This document shows, piece after piece, positions 45,716 to 55,608 of a DNA stretch of 64,000 bases (position 1 is the first letter of the stretch; the number at the start of each line of letters is the position of its first letter). A program made the translations under genes and the position numbers. The notes below the pieces were generated by a model that was given only the letters and a program-made list of their open reading frames with translations, was not told the origin of the DNA and ran no database searches. The stretch is taken from the NCBI GenBank assembly GCA_002238685.1, contig MPMV01000003.1:1-64000 (forward strand). The letters run 5' to 3'. This DNA is from a bacterium EF100-94H03 bin56. GTDB lineage: Bacteria; Pseudomonadota; Alphaproteobacteria; SP197.

Positions 45716-47707
45716 TCACAGCGACATGGCGAGGGTGCGGGCCTCGAAGATGGCCATGGAGGCGGTCCGTGCGGCGACGGCATCGCCAAGGTTGTGAATC
45801 TGAAGATCGTCGTCGACAAGTTCGCGGCGCAGGCTGTCTTCCACCGTGTTCGTGGTGGCCAGGACAAGGCTGTCGAAGTCGCGTTCCTCGGTATCTCCGG
45901 TGTAGAGGTTCATGAGCGTGGTGGTGTTGCCTTTCCATGCGCTGAGGGCATGACCGCAGATGACCTCGACACCGAGTTTCCAGAACCGTTCCCGGGTGGT
46001 ATCGCCGGTCCGTGAGAAATCGAGCTGCTCGGCGGCTTTCTCGGCCGCCGTCACCACGGTCACCATGTGGCGCGCCAGGGCGAGGTGCAGGGCCGTTCCG
46101 GAGGCGGGCCACCAGCCGTTGATGTCGTCGAGGAGGAGAACATTGGTGCCTGGAACCTCCTTGCCCTCAAGGATATCGTGGACCGTCATGACGTTGTCCT
46201 GTTCAACCCCTTCCAGGCGTTCGACATGCGGAAAGGCGCGCTGGAAACCTGTTCGCGTGGGTAGCGATCCCGTTGCAAGAATCACGTCGTCCGCCCCGAA
46301 GGCACGGATGTCGTCGGCCGACATGTCGGTGTTGAGAACGACGCGCACCTGGAGTTTCTCCAGCTGGTGGCTGCACCAGGTCAGGAACTCACCGACCTCT
46401 CCCCTTTCAGGTTGACCCGCCGCAAGGCGGAACTGGCCGCCGAGTTCGGCATTCCTGTCGACAAGCGTGACGCGGTGACCGCGCATCGCCGCCACTCTCG
46501 CCGTTTCGAGACCGGCCGGGCCACCCCCGACGACGAGGATGTGGCGGGGACCAGACACTTGTGTTGCGCTGTCACCATCCCAAACCGTTTCCCGGCCCAC
46601 TGACGGGTTGACGAGACAGGAAATCCAGTAGTCGCGCAGACGCCGGCCGATGCACAGCTGGTTGCACGAGATGCACGGCCGGATGTCTTCCGCCCGCCCG
46701 CTGGCGGCCTTGTTGGCAAGGTGGGGGTCGGCAATCTGTCCGCGGACAATCGAGACCAGGTCGCACTTGCCGGCGGCGAGCGCCTCCTCGGCACGCTGCG
46801 GCGTCTTCACCCGTGCCTCGGCGGTAACCAGGGCGTGCGTCACCGCACTCCTGATCTCTGCGGCCTCGTCCGGGCCAAGGGGTGTGGCGAAATGAAAGCT
46901 CGGGACGATCTTCGAGAACTCGTTGAGGTAGCTTCCTGCCCCGCAGGACAGGTAGTCGCACAGACCACGCTCATCGAGCCATGCGAAGATCTCCTGCTTG
47001 TCGGCCATGGTCAAACCGCCCGGATAGGGTTCGCCACCCGAAACGGTCATGCCGACGATGAAGTCCTCTCCGCAGGTCCGTCGAATGCCCTCGACGATGC
47101 GTGTGACGAAACGCAGGCGGTTTTCCAGGCTTCCGCCCCAGCGGTCGTCGCGGTGGTTGGTGAGAGGCGACCAGAACTGATCGATCAGGCAGGAATAGCC
47201 TGCGAAGAGATCGACACCATCGAAACCGCAGGCCCGATCGCGTTCCGCCTGCCGGATGAAGGCGTCGACGAGTTCCTCGATTTCCTGATCCGTCATCACG
47301 TGGCTGCCCCAGGGGTCGTGGTGACTCACCTGGCCGGAGGGAGACCAGTAGGCGGTCCAGGAATTGTCCTGATCACCGTGGGCACCGACATGGTAGATCT
47401 GGTGGCACATGACGGTGCCGTGTTCGTGGCAGGCATCGGTCACCTTGCGGAAATGCGGAATGACCACGTCCTCGGCGAGAAAGTTGCCCCGGGTGAGGAT
47501 TGCCGTGGGGTGCGGTGGTGAAGGCTCGACGACGATCATCGCCGCCCCGCCCCGGGCGCGTTCCCGGTAGTAACCGAAGTGGCGATCGAGCGGCAGACCG
47601 CCTTCGGACATGTTGGCGGTGTGCGCGCCGAAGACGATGCGGTTCTTCAGCTCGTGCCCGCGCAGCTTCACCGGACGGAAAACATGGGGAAACGGTGTAT
47701 CTGTCAT
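45716..47707 (-). CDS. Old-yellow-enzyme-type Fe-S flavoprotein oxidoreductase
   Basis: The 663-residue protein is built like dienoyl-CoA reductase, trimethylamine dehydrogenase and N-demethylases. It has an FMN barrel, a 4Fe-4S cluster in CISCNQLCIGRRLRDYWISC (the spacing C-x2-C-x3-C-x11-C), and a C-terminal FAD/NAD domain with VVGGGPAGLETAR. Such enzymes often act in methylamine or betaine demethylation, which would fit the Rieske oxygenases nearby, but dienoyl substrates are equally possible. It is preceded by AGAGG and starts with ATG. Confidence 0.85.
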   Translation of the reverse strand: MTDTPFPHVFRPVKLRGHELKNRIVFGAHTANMSEGGLPLDRHFGYYRERARGGAAMIVVEPSPPHPTAILTRGNFLAEDVVIPHFRKVTDACHEHGTVMCHQIYHVGAHGDQDNSWTAYWSPSGQVSHHDPWGSHVMTDQEIEELVDAFIRQAERDRACGFDGVDLFAGYSCLIDQFWSPLTNHRDDRWGGSLENRLRFVTRIVEGIRRTCGEDFIVGMTVSGGEPYPGGLTMADKQEIFAWLDERGLCDYLSCGAGSYLNEFSKIVPSFHFATPLGPDEAAEIRSAVTHALVTAEARVKTPQRAEEALAAGKCDLVSIVRGQIADPHLANKAASGRAEDIRPCISCNQLCIGRRLRDYWISCLVNPSVGRETVWDGDSATQVSGPRHILVVGGGPAGLETARVAAMRGHRVTLVDRNAELGGQFRLAAGQPERGEVGEFLTWCSHQLEKLQVRVVLNTDMSADDIRAFGADDVILATGSLPTRTGFQRAFPHVERLEGVEQDNVMTVHDILEGKEVPGTNVLLLDDINGWWPASGTALHLALARHMVTVVTAAEKAAEQLDFSRTGDTTRERFWKLGVEVICGHALSAWKGNTTTLMNLYTGDTEERDFDSLVLATTNTVEDSLRRELVDDDLQIHNLGDAVAARTASMAIFEARTLAMSL

Positions 47708-47735
47708 GAAAAACCTCTGATTACAATATGTTGTG

Positions 47736-49775
47736 TCATGGCTGATGAAGCAGTTGTGCGAGGCTCTCGACGTCCGTCACCGGCAGCGAGCAGGTCTGGC
47801 CACGGCAGACATAAGCCGTTGCCCGGCCATCGACCGCGCCCTTGCCGGCGGCCGGGTGGGTCGCTGGCAGGGACTCTCCGGGCGTGATGACACGCAGCAC
47901 CACATGCGTGTGCGCGGACGTCCACACCGTGGCAATGAGCGAGTCCGTCGCCGCCTCTCCCCTTGTTCCGATGATGGTGATGTCGAGCGCCCTCAAGAGG
48001 AGGTCGAGATTGAGAATCATGACCGCATGGCCGGCAGGATTTCTTGCCACGTCCCGGGCGAAGGCGGCCACAACCTCTTCGGCCCTTTCCCGGTACTCCG
48101 TCTCTCCCGTCAGGTGCCACAGTCGGGCAAGGACGCCGACCATGGTGCCGTTGCCCGATGGCGTGGCGTTGTCGATTGCCGTCTTGGTCCGCACGATGAG
48201 CGCGTCCGCATCGTCGGCCGTGAAAAAATATCCACCGCCACCGCTGTCCCGGTAGAACCGGTCTGCCACGCGGACCCATGCGCGGGCCCGTTCAAGGAAG
48301 GCTCCTTCGCCTGTCACGTCATGGAGGGAGAGCGCGGCGTCGGCCATGTGGCTGTAATCGTCGATCATCGCGACAGCGAGGGTGGTGCCTGCCCTCGCGC
48401 TGTGTCCGAGACGGTCCCCTGACGCCATGGCGCCCGAGACATGATCGAAGGCGCGCCGCGCCATGGAGATCCATTCCGCACGCCCGAAGGCAGCGCCGGC
48501 GCGGGCCAGGGCCCGGATCATGAGACCGTTCCAGTCCGCCAGCACCTTGTCGTCGAGACCTGGCCGGGGACGCGCCGCGCGCTGGTCGAGCAAGCGCCGG
48601 CGCAGTGGGGCGAGGCGGATTTCTCCTGCCGCATCGGGTTCCCTGACAAGGCTGTTCAGGATTGTCTTTCCCTCCCAGTTGCCGTGTGGCCTGACGTCGT
48701 GGAACTCCTTGAAAAACGATGAGTCCTCACCCAGAATCGTGTCGATTTCCGATTCTGTCCAGACATAGAAGGCGCCTTCCTCCCCGTGTCCCTCGGCATT
48801 CAGGGAGTCGGCATCGAGGCTGGAACAGAAGGCGCCCTCGCCGGTGATCATCTCGGACTGCAGCCAGGCGACGGTTTCGTCCACCCGGCGGCGGTAGAGG
48901 TCCTTTCCGGTGACGAGCCACAACCGCGTGTAGAAGTCGATCAGCAGGGCATTGTCGTAGAGCATCTTCTCGAAGTGCGGAACAAGCCAGTAGCGGTCAA
49001 CGGAGTAGCGTGCCCAGCCACCACCGAGATGATCATAGATGCCGCCACGGGCCATGGCATCGGCCGACACCTCGACAGCCCGCATGAACGCGCCCTCTCC
49101 CTCCCGGCGCCAGGCGCGGAGCAACAGGTCGAGATCGGCGACATGGGGAAACTTCGGTGCTTCACCAAGACCGCCGAACCGCATGTCGACGATTTCGAGC
49201 AGACGCCGGGCCGTGGTGTCCACGATGTCGTGAGGGATGTCGCCTTCTCCCTGTCCGGTCGAGAGATTCGCCAGCGCTTCGGCGAGAGCCGCACGATTGT
49301 GTTCAACCCTTTCGGGCTGATTGCGGTAGGTCGTCTCCACCACGTTCAGCACTTCGGTGAACCCCGGTCGACCGAACTTGGGCGCCGACGGGAAGTAGGT
49401 GCCGCCCCAGAAGGGTTCCCCGTCAGATGTCAGGAACATGGTGAGTGGCCATCCCCCCTGCTGGCCGAGCAGCTGCAGGGCCGACTGGTAGATGGCGTCG
49501 ATGTCCGGCCGTTCCTCCCGGTCGACCTTGATGTTGACGAAGAGATCATTCATCACGCCGGCAATCTCTTCGTTCTCGAAGCTCTCATGGGCCATGACGT
49601 GACACCAGTGGCAGGCGGCGTAGCCTACCGAAAGCAGAATCGGCCTGTTCTGCTCCCTGGCATACTGCAGGACATCCCGGCGCCAGGGCTGCCAGTGGAC
49701 GGGGTTGTCCCGGTGCTGATGGAGATAGGGGCTGGTTTCCCCGTCGAGATTGTTGCGCCGGAAATCCAGGACCAT
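47736..49775 (-). CDS. Thioredoxin-fold DUF255 protein (YyaL/SSP411-like)
   Basis: The 679-residue protein has an N-terminal thioredoxin-like domain with CHWCHVM (about residues 55-61), flanked by SPYLHQHRDNPVHW and GGWPLTMFLTSDGEPFWGGTYFP, and a long helical barrel with sugar-epimerase-like repeats. This architecture is widespread and of unproven function. It ends 28 bases before the flavoprotein gene. Confidence 0.88.
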   Translation of the reverse strand: MVLDFRRNNLDGETSPYLHQHRDNPVHWQPWRRDVLQYAREQNRPILLSVGYAACHWCHVMAHESFENEEIAGVMNDLFVNIKVDREERPDIDAIYQSALQLLGQQGGWPLTMFLTSDGEPFWGGTYFPSAPKFGRPGFTEVLNVVETTYRNQPERVEHNRAALAEALANLSTGQGEGDIPHDIVDTTARRLLEIVDMRFGGLGEAPKFPHVADLDLLLRAWRREGEGAFMRAVEVSADAMARGGIYDHLGGGWARYSVDRYWLVPHFEKMLYDNALLIDFYTRLWLVTGKDLYRRRVDETVAWLQSEMITGEGAFCSSLDADSLNAEGHGEEGAFYVWTESEIDTILGEDSSFFKEFHDVRPHGNWEGKTILNSLVREPDAAGEIRLAPLRRRLLDQRAARPRPGLDDKVLADWNGLMIRALARAGAAFGRAEWISMARRAFDHVSGAMASGDRLGHSARAGTTLAVAMIDDYSHMADAALSLHDVTGEGAFLERARAWVRVADRFYRDSGGGGYFFTADDADALIVRTKTAIDNATPSGNGTMVGVLARLWHLTGETEYRERAEEVVAAFARDVARNPAGHAVMILNLDLLLRALDITIIGTRGEAATDSLIATVWTSAHTHVVLRVITPGESLPATHPAAGKGAVDGRATAYVCRGQTCSLPVTDVESLAQLLHQP

Positions 49776-49842
49776 GTTGCGTTTACCGGTTCGGGAACCC
49801 TACCCTGACCGTTGCAATCGACATTCTCAACCGGTATCCGCC

Positions 49843-50082
49843 ATGAAAGTGACAATCAAGATCGACTGTACGCCAGAAGAAGCCCGCTCCTTTCTGGGAA
49901 TGCCGGACATCCGTCCCCTGCAGGACGAGGTCATGGCCGGCCTGAAGGAGCGCATGAACGAAGCCCTGTCCCGGTTCGACCCCGAAGCCATGCTGAAGGA
50001 ATGGACCGGGGCATCGGGCGACGGCATGAACCAGATGATGGAGATGTGGCGTCACATGCTGAACCCGGCAAAGCGCGACTGA
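49843..50082 (+). CDS. DUF6489 small protein
   Basis: This 79-residue protein starts KVTIKIDCTPEEARSFLGMPD and continues with an amphipathic helix ending RHMLNPAKR, a pattern common beside mnmE in alphaproteobacteria. Function is unknown. The gene ends seven bases before a parS site and 22 before mnmE. Confidence 0.8.
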   Translation: MKVTIKIDCTPEEARSFLGMPDIRPLQDEVMAGLKERMNEALSRFDPEAMLKEWTGASGDGMNQMMEMWRHMLNPAKRD

Positions 50083-50088
50083 CACCCT

Positions 50089-50104
50089 TGTTTCACGTGA
50101 AACA
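50089..50104. promoter_or_regulatory. parS: parS centromere site 1
   Basis: The exact 16-base palindrome TGTTTCACGTGAAACA lies just before the mnmE start. It is the known binding site of chromosomal ParB, encoded 4.6 kb further on. Confidence 0.95.
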
Positions 50105-51412
50105 GTGACCATCTTCGCCCTGGCCACGGCACCCGGCCGGGCAGCCATCGCCGTGATCCGGGTCTCGGGCCCGGCTGCCGGAGAAACGGTGAGATACCTC
50201 ACCGGAAGGGATCTGCCTGCCGCCCGGCAGGCCGTCCTGCGCCGCCTTCAGGACAGGCGATCGGGAGAATCGATCGATCAGTCCCTGATACTGTGGTTTC
50301 CGGCGCCTGACACGGTCACGGGAGAGGATGTGGCCGAATTCCACGTCCACGGCGGACGTGCGGTGGTTCACGGCGTTCTCGATGCCCTTGCAGCCGTACC
50401 CGGTGTGCGACCCGCCGAACCGGGGGAATTCACCAGGCGGGCCGTGCTGAATGGCAAGATGGACCTCGTGGAGGCGGAAGCGGTGGCGGATCTCGTCGCC
50501 GCGGACACGTCACGCCAGCGCCATCAGGCCCTCGGTCAGCTCCAGGGATTCCATTCGGCTGTCTATGACGGGTGGCGTCAGCGCCTTGTCGATGCCATGG
50601 CGCGCCTCGAGGCCGTGATCGACTTTCCCGACGAGGAACTTCCGGCGGGGCTCCTCGATGACAACGCGGCGGCGGTGACGGCCCTCGAAGATGAGGTCCG
50701 TGCCCACCTTGATGACGCGCGCCGCGGCGAACGGCTGCGCGAGGGACTCAGTGTCGTCATTCTCGGAGCGCCCAATGTCGGCAAGTCGAGCCTTCTCAAC
50801 GCGCTTGCCGGAAATGATGCCGCCATCGTCTCTGCGGAGGCGGGGACGACACGGGATACCGTCGAGGTGACCATGGACATCGCCGGGTTTGCCGTGTCCC
50901 TTGTTGACACCGCAGGGTTGCGGGAGGTTCCGCAAGGCGTCGAGGGAGAGGGGATCCGGCGGGCGTTGAAGAGAGCAAGGACGGCTGATCTGACGCTGCT
51001 GGTTGCCGATTCCAGCCGTTGGGACGAAACCTGGCCCCGCATCGAGCCCCATTGCGACGGGAATGCGCTTGTCGTGGCCGGAAAGGCCGATCTCGCTCTT
51101 CCTCCGCCGGGTGTCCCGGGCCTCTCCACCAAGACCGGAGAGGGGATTGATCGCCTCATCGATGCCATGGCGCAGCGGTTCCGGCTGGCCTGGCAGGGAG
51201 CGGGTCTCTCTCCGTCGCGAGCCCGGCACAGGGCCGCACTTCTCCAGGTCGCCGACGCCCTGGCGCGCTACCGGGATCTGGAAGCAGGCGACGTTACGCT
51301 GGCAGCCGAGGACCTGCGTCTGGCGGCCACGGCGCTCGGACGGCTTACCGGCAGGGTGGACGTGGAGGACCTTCTCGACGTGATCTTCTCGGAGTTCTGC
51401 ATCGGAAAGTGA
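50105..51412 (+). CDS. mnmE: tRNA modification GTPase MnmE
   Basis: MnmE with MnmG installs the 5-carboxymethylaminomethyl group at wobble uridine 34. The 435-residue protein has the N-terminal folate-binding part (TIFALATAPGRAAIAVIRVSG), the G1 motif GAPNVGKSS (about 220-228), TTRDTVEV and DTAGLR, and ends CIGK, the expected C-terminus with the catalytic cysteine. It starts with GTG immediately after parS site 1. Confidence 0.96.
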   Translation: MTIFALATAPGRAAIAVIRVSGPAAGETVRYLTGRDLPAARQAVLRRLQDRRSGESIDQSLILWFPAPDTVTGEDVAEFHVHGGRAVVHGVLDALAAVPGVRPAEPGEFTRRAVLNGKMDLVEAEAVADLVAADTSRQRHQALGQLQGFHSAVYDGWRQRLVDAMARLEAVIDFPDEELPAGLLDDNAAAVTALEDEVRAHLDDARRGERLREGLSVVILGAPNVGKSSLLNALAGNDAAIVSAEAGTTRDTVEVTMDIAGFAVSLVDTAGLREVPQGVEGEGIRRALKRARTADLTLLVADSSRWDETWPRIEPHCDGNALVVAGKADLALPPPGVPGLSTKTGEGIDRLIDAMAQRFRLAWQGAGLSPSRARHRAALLQVADALARYRDLEAGDVTLAAEDLRLAATALGRLTGRVDVEDLLDVIFSEFCIGK

Positions 51413-51413
51413 G

Positions 51414-51429
51414 TGTTTCACGTGAAACA
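51414..51429. promoter_or_regulatory. parS: parS centromere site 2
   Basis: A second exact TGTTTCACGTGAAACA begins one base after the last base of mnmE and lies before the chosen mnmG start. It is 1.3 kb from site 1. Confidence 0.95.
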
Positions 51430-51469
51430 ACGCTTTGACCCACCGGAGTGCCACCACTACATTCCAGGC

Positions 51470-53332
51470 ATGACGCACGCGTTCACTCACGATGTCATCG
51501 TCATTGGCGGCGGGCATGCCGGCACCGAGGCGGCAGCGGTGGCGGCGCGGTGTGGCGCCGAAACGCTTCTTGTGACCCTGCGCCGTGCGACCATTGGCGC
51601 CATGTCGTGCAATCCTGCCATCGGCGGCCTCGGCAAGGGGCACCTGGTGCGCGAGATTGACGCCCTGGACGGAATCATGGGGCGGGCCATTGATCGCTCG
51701 GGCATCCAGTTCCGTCTTCTCAACGCCAGCAAGGGGCCGGCCGTTCGGGGCCCCAGGGCCCAGGCCGACCGGTCACTCTATGCCCGGGCAGTCGTAGAGT
51801 TTCTGGAAGAACAACAAGGACTTGACATTCTGGAAGGCGAAGCCTCCGACCTTGTCTTGAACCATGCCGGAGAGATTGCCGGTATCAGGCTCGCCGACGG
51901 CAGGGTCTGTCACGCTCGTGCTGTGATTCTCACCACCGGAACCTTCCTGCGCGGTATGATTCACATCGGTGAGGAGCGCTGGCCGGCGGGACGGATTGAT
52001 GATGACGCCACCGTGGCACTCGCCGCGACCCTCGAGAGGCACCGTTTCTCCCTTGGAAGGCTTAAGACGGGAACGCCGCCGCGGATTGACGCAAGGACCA
52101 TCGACCATGCTGCCGTAGAGATCCAGCCCGGAGATGATCCTCCGCAACCGTTCTCCTGGCTGACCGGCGCCATCACCGTGCCGCAGGTTCCCTGTCATGT
52201 GACGGCGACCACGAAGGCCACGCACGACATCATTCGCGCGAACCTTGACCGGGCGCCTGTCTATTCCGGCCGCATCGACGGTACCGGCCCCCGGTACTGC
52301 CCGTCCATCGAGGACAAGGTGGTGCGGTTTGGCGACCGGGAGAGCCACCGGATCTTTCTGGAGCCCGAGGGGCTCCGGACTGCGACGGTCTACCCGAACG
52401 GCATCTCCACGTCGTTGCCGCGCGACGTTCAGGAGGCCTTCATCGCCACGATTCCGGGACTGACCAGGGCGCGCATCCTGCGTCACGGCTATGCCATCGA
52501 GTATGATTACGTCGATCCGCGCCAGCTTGACCACACGCTGCAGGCACGGCGGATTCCGGGTCTGTTCCTGGCGGGCCAGATCAACGGCACCACGGGATAC
52601 GAGGAGGCCGCGGGCCAGGGGCTGGTCGCCGGACTCAATGCGGCGCGCTGCGCTGGAGGCCTCCCCGGTGTGCAGTTTGACCGGGCGGAAGCCTATCTGG
52701 GCGTCATGATCGATGATCTCGTCACGAGGGGGACGGCTGAACCCTACCGCATGTTCACGAGTCGGGCGGAGTACCGTCTCGTCCTGAGGGCCGACAATGC
52801 CGACCTGCGCCTTACCGCGAAGGGCCGCGAGGCCGGATGTGTCGGGGAGAGGCGATGGCGCGTCTTCTCGCAACGCCGCCACGAGGTCGCAACGGCCATG
52901 GCACGGGCCTTGGAGCTGCAGGTCAGTCCGGACGAAGCGCGCGCTGCAGGGTTCGACGTCAATCGGGATGGCCGTCGGCGAAACCTGTTCGACCTCGCGG
53001 CGTCGGCCGCCGGGGACGATCAACGGCTGTTGGCCCTGTGGCCGGAGATTGCGTTCTGGCCGGCTCATGTCTTGGACCAGGTGAGAATTGCCGGTCGCTA
53101 CCGGGGTTACCTGGGCCGCATGGAGGCTGACATTGCTGCCTTCCGCCGTGACGAGGCCCTCGACCTTCCGCCAGGTCTCGACTACGCCTGCATCGGCGGA
53201 CTGTCTGCGGAAATGCGCGAGACGATGTCAGCCACCCGTCCGGCCACACTTGGACAGGCGGCAAGGCTTCCCGGAGTGACACCTGCCGCCCTGCAGGCAC
53301 TGCTCCGCCATGTCAGGCGGAATGCGGCATGA
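51470..53332 (+). CDS. mnmG: tRNA uridine-5-carboxymethylaminomethyl(34) synthesis enzyme MnmG
   Basis: The FAD-dependent partner of MnmE has [12 protein letters not shown] at the N-terminus, [38 protein letters not shown] and, further on, [20 protein letters not shown]. The chosen ATG at 51470 gives about 620 residues, the normal length. A GTG at 51413 would add 19 residues read through the parS palindrome and is unlikely. The stop overlaps rsmG by four bases. Confidence 0.96.
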   Translation: MTHAFTHDVIVIGGGHAGTEAAAVAARCGAETLLVTLRRATIGAMSCNPAIGGLGKGHLVREIDALDGIMGRAIDRSGIQFRLLNASKGPAVRGPRAQADRSLYARAVVEFLEEQQGLDILEGEASDLVLNHAGEIAGIRLADGRVCHARAVILTTGTFLRGMIHIGEERWPAGRIDDDATVALAATLERHRFSLGRLKTGTPPRIDARTIDHAAVEIQPGDDPPQPFSWLTGAITVPQVPCHVTATTKATHDIIRANLDRAPVYSGRIDGTGPRYCPSIEDKVVRFGDRESHRIFLEPEGLRTATVYPNGISTSLPRDVQEAFIATIPGLTRARILRHGYAIEYDYVDPRQLDHTLQARRIPGLFLAGQINGTTGYEEAAGQGLVAGLNAARCAGGLPGVQFDRAEAYLGVMIDDLVTRGTAEPYRMFTSRAEYRLVLRADNADLRLTAKGREAGCVGERRWRVFSQRRHEVATAMARALELQVSPDEARAAGFDVNRDGRRRNLFDLAASAAGDDQRLLALWPEIAFWPAHVLDQVRIAGRYRGYLGRMEADIAAFRRDEALDLPPGLDYACIGGLSAEMRETMSATRPATLGQAARLPGVTPAALQALLRHVRRNAA

Positions 53333-53943
53333 CCCGCAACGAGGTGTGCCGTCTGCTTGGCGTGGCGCCGGAAACATCCGAGCGACTCGCCGCCTATGTA
53401 GCCGTTCTCGGGGAATGGCAACCGCGCCTCAAGCTCATCGGCCCTGGCACCGTTGACGAGATATGGTCGCGGCATGTTCTCGATTGCGGACAGATCGCCC
53501 GCCATGTTCCCCCGACGTGCCGGCGGCTTGTCGATCTGGGGTCCGGCGCCGGTCTGCCCGGCCTGATTCTTGCCATCATGGGGGTTGCCGGCGTCGAGAT
53601 GGTGGAGCGGGACGAGAGCAAGGTGGCGTTTCTCCATGCCGCGGCCAACGTCTGTGATGTCGATGTCGGCATTCACGGCATGAGCATCGAGGATCTTCCT
53701 CGCGGACCGGCCGACGTCGTGACGGCCCGTGCCCTGGCTCCCCTCGATGTTCTCCTGCCCATCGCGGCCCCCTTTCTGGGCGAGGGTTCCGTTGCCATTT
53801 TCCCCAAGGGCATGTCCGTGGATGAAGAGCTGAAGTCCGCCGCCCGTCACTGGCACATGTGGTTTTCGCGCCACCCCAGCCTCTCGGATACGCGATCCAG
53901 CGTTCTGGTCATCAACAGGATACATCATGACTCGCGACCGTGA
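53329..53943 (+). CDS. rsmG: 16S rRNA m7G527 methyltransferase RsmG
   Basis: RsmG methylates G527 of 16S rRNA. The 204-residue protein shows the typical segment [12 protein letters not shown], the S-adenosylmethionine motif [12 protein letters not shown] (about 68-79) and [11 protein letters not shown]. The ATG overlaps the mnmG stop, and its own end overlaps parA by 17 bases. Confidence 0.95.
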   Translation: MTRNEVCRLLGVAPETSERLAAYVAVLGEWQPRLKLIGPGTVDEIWSRHVLDCGQIARHVPPTCRRLVDLGSGAGLPGLILAIMGVAGVEMVERDESKVAFLHAAANVCDVDVGIHGMSIEDLPRGPADVVTARALAPLDVLLPIAAPFLGEGSVAIFPKGMSVDEELKSAARHWHMWFSRHPSLSDTRSSVLVINRIHHDSRP

Positions 53944-54730
53944 CGGCATGGCACGGCCCCTGGTGGTGGCCGTGACCAACCAGAAGGGCGGGGTGGGCAA
54001 GACGACCACCGTCATCAACCTTGCCACCGCCTTTGCTGCCACGGGACACAAGGTTCTCGTCGTCGATGCGGACGCCCAGGGAAATGCCAGCACGGGTCTG
54101 GGTTTCGAGCAGTCGGCCAGGACCGCAACGACATACGACCTGCTGAACGGGGAGAGGGTGACACCGGCACGCACCATGATCCCGGGACTCACCATCATTC
54201 CGGCGACCGCCGATCTTTCCGGTGCAGAGGTCGAACTGGTCGATGTTCCCGACCGCCAGAGTGTTCTCGCAACGGCGCTTTCGAGGGTTGCTGCCGGAAA
54301 CGACTTCGTGCTGATCGACTGTCCGCCGTCGCTCAGCCTGATGACGCTCAACGCCCTGGTGGCTGCCGACGAGGTCCTCGTGCCCATGCAGTGCGAGTTC
54401 TTTGCCCTGGAGGGTCTCTCGCTCCTGCTCGACACCATCGAGAGGGTTTCCGGTACCCACAATCCGGCACTCCATATTGGCGGGATCGTGCTCACGATGT
54501 TCGATCGGCGGAACCGCTTGTCCCGTGAGGTGGAACGGGATGTGCGCCGCGTCATGGGAGATGTCGTCTATCGCACGCTCATTCCGCGCAATGTCAGGGT
54601 AAGTGAGGCGCCGTCACACGGTAAGCCTGTGATTTTATACGATGTTGAGTGTACAGGAACGCGGGCCTATGTGCGCCTCGCGAGTGAATTCCTGCGCCGC
54701 CACGCCACGCAATCGAAGAGTGCCGCATGA
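53927..54730 (+). CDS. parA: Chromosome-partitioning ATPase ParA
   Basis: ParA/Soj drives segregation of the ParB-parS complex. The deviant Walker A NQKGGVGKTT (about residues 17-26), VDADAQGNAS and DCPPSLSLMTLNAL are present in 267 residues. An upstream N-terminal extension ([11 protein letters not shown]) may include the true start at the second Met. The gene overlaps parB by four bases. Confidence 0.96.
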   Translation: MTRDRDGMARPLVVAVTNQKGGVGKTTTVINLATAFAATGHKVLVVDADAQGNASTGLGFEQSARTATTYDLLNGERVTPARTMIPGLTIIPATADLSGAEVELVDVPDRQSVLATALSRVAAGNDFVLIDCPPSLSLMTLNALVAADEVLVPMQCEFFALEGLSLLLDTIERVSGTHNPALHIGGIVLTMFDRRNRLSREVERDVRRVMGDVVYRTLIPRNVRVSEAPSHGKPVILYDVECTGTRAYVRLASEFLRRHATQSKSAA

Positions 54731-55608
54731 CGAGATCACGAAGCCTTGGACGCGGTCTCGACGCGCTCATCGGAACGCCGGCAAGGACGGTCGGCGCTTC
54801 CGGCATGCGCACCGTTTCCATCTCGGAGCTCAAGCCGGGCCGCTTTCAGCCCCGCACCCGTTTCGATGATCAGGACATCGACGGCCTTGCCCGGTCTCTC
54901 GAGGACAGCGGCATGATGCAGCCCATCATCGTCAGGCCCGCTGCAGACGGCATGATGGAGATCGTAGCCGGCGAGAGACGCTGGCGGGCAGCGCAGCGGG
55001 CGCAGCTCCACGATGTTCCGGTTGTCGTCAAGGACATGAGCGACCGCGAGGCCCTGGAACACGGACTGGTTGAAAACCTGCAACGCGAGGACCTCGGCCC
55101 CGTCGAGGAGGCGGCGGGCTACCGCCGTCTCACCGAAGAATTCGCCCTGACCCAGGAAGACATAGCGGCCCTTGTCGGCAAGAGCAGGGTCCATGTCGCC
55201 AACACGCTGCGCCTCCTCCAGCTTCCCGATCTCGTGCGCAAGCTGATCAACGAGGGACAACTCAGCGCAGGCCATGGTCGAGCCTTGCTGGGGGCCCGAC
55301 AACCGGAGGCACTTGCCGCACGCGTCGTCAGGGAAGGACTGTCGGTGCGCGAGACCGAGGCGCTGGTGCGCAATCACCGCCAACACAGGCGCGGCAGCAG
55401 ATCGACGAAGTCCGTCGATCCCGACATCCGGGCACTCGAGAGGCGGCTTGGCGAGGCAACCGGCCTGAAGGTCGCGATCAGCCCGAAAGGCGAAAAAGGA
55501 AGGCTGACACTGACCTACCGGACACTCGCACAACTCGACGACATCATTGCCCGCCTCGAACGAGGCGTCATGCGTTCAAACAATCAACAACCAGAGGAGG
55601 CATCATGA
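54727..55608 (+). CDS. parB: Chromosome-partitioning protein ParB
   Basis: ParB binds parS and spreads as a CTP-dependent clamp. The 293-residue protein has GLGRGLDALIG at its N-terminus (the ParA-contact peptide), the CTP-binding GERRWRAAQ (about 79-87) and ENLQREDLGPVEEA, a helix-turn-helix around LTQEDIAALVGKSRVHVANTLRLL, and a C-terminal dimer domain. Its sites lie in the preceding mnmE-mnmG genes. Confidence 0.96.
   Translation: MTRSRSLGRGLDALIGTPARTVGASGMRTVSISELKPGRFQPRTRFDDQDIDGLARSLEDSGMMQPIIVRPAADGMMEIVAGERRWRAAQRAQLHDVPVVVKDMSDREALEHGLVENLQREDLGPVEEAAGYRRLTEEFALTQEDIAALVGKSRVHVANTLRLLQLPDLVRKLINEGQLSAGHGRALLGARQPEALAARVVREGLSVRETEALVRNHRQHRRGSRSTKSVDPDIRALERRLGEATGLKVAISPKGEKGRLTLTYRTLAQLDDIIARLERGVMRSNNQQPEEAS

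Noticed and set aside
51413-51469. An upstream GTG start for mnmG
   Set aside because: It would translate the parS palindrome and add 19 atypical residues; the ATG at 51470 gives the normal length.
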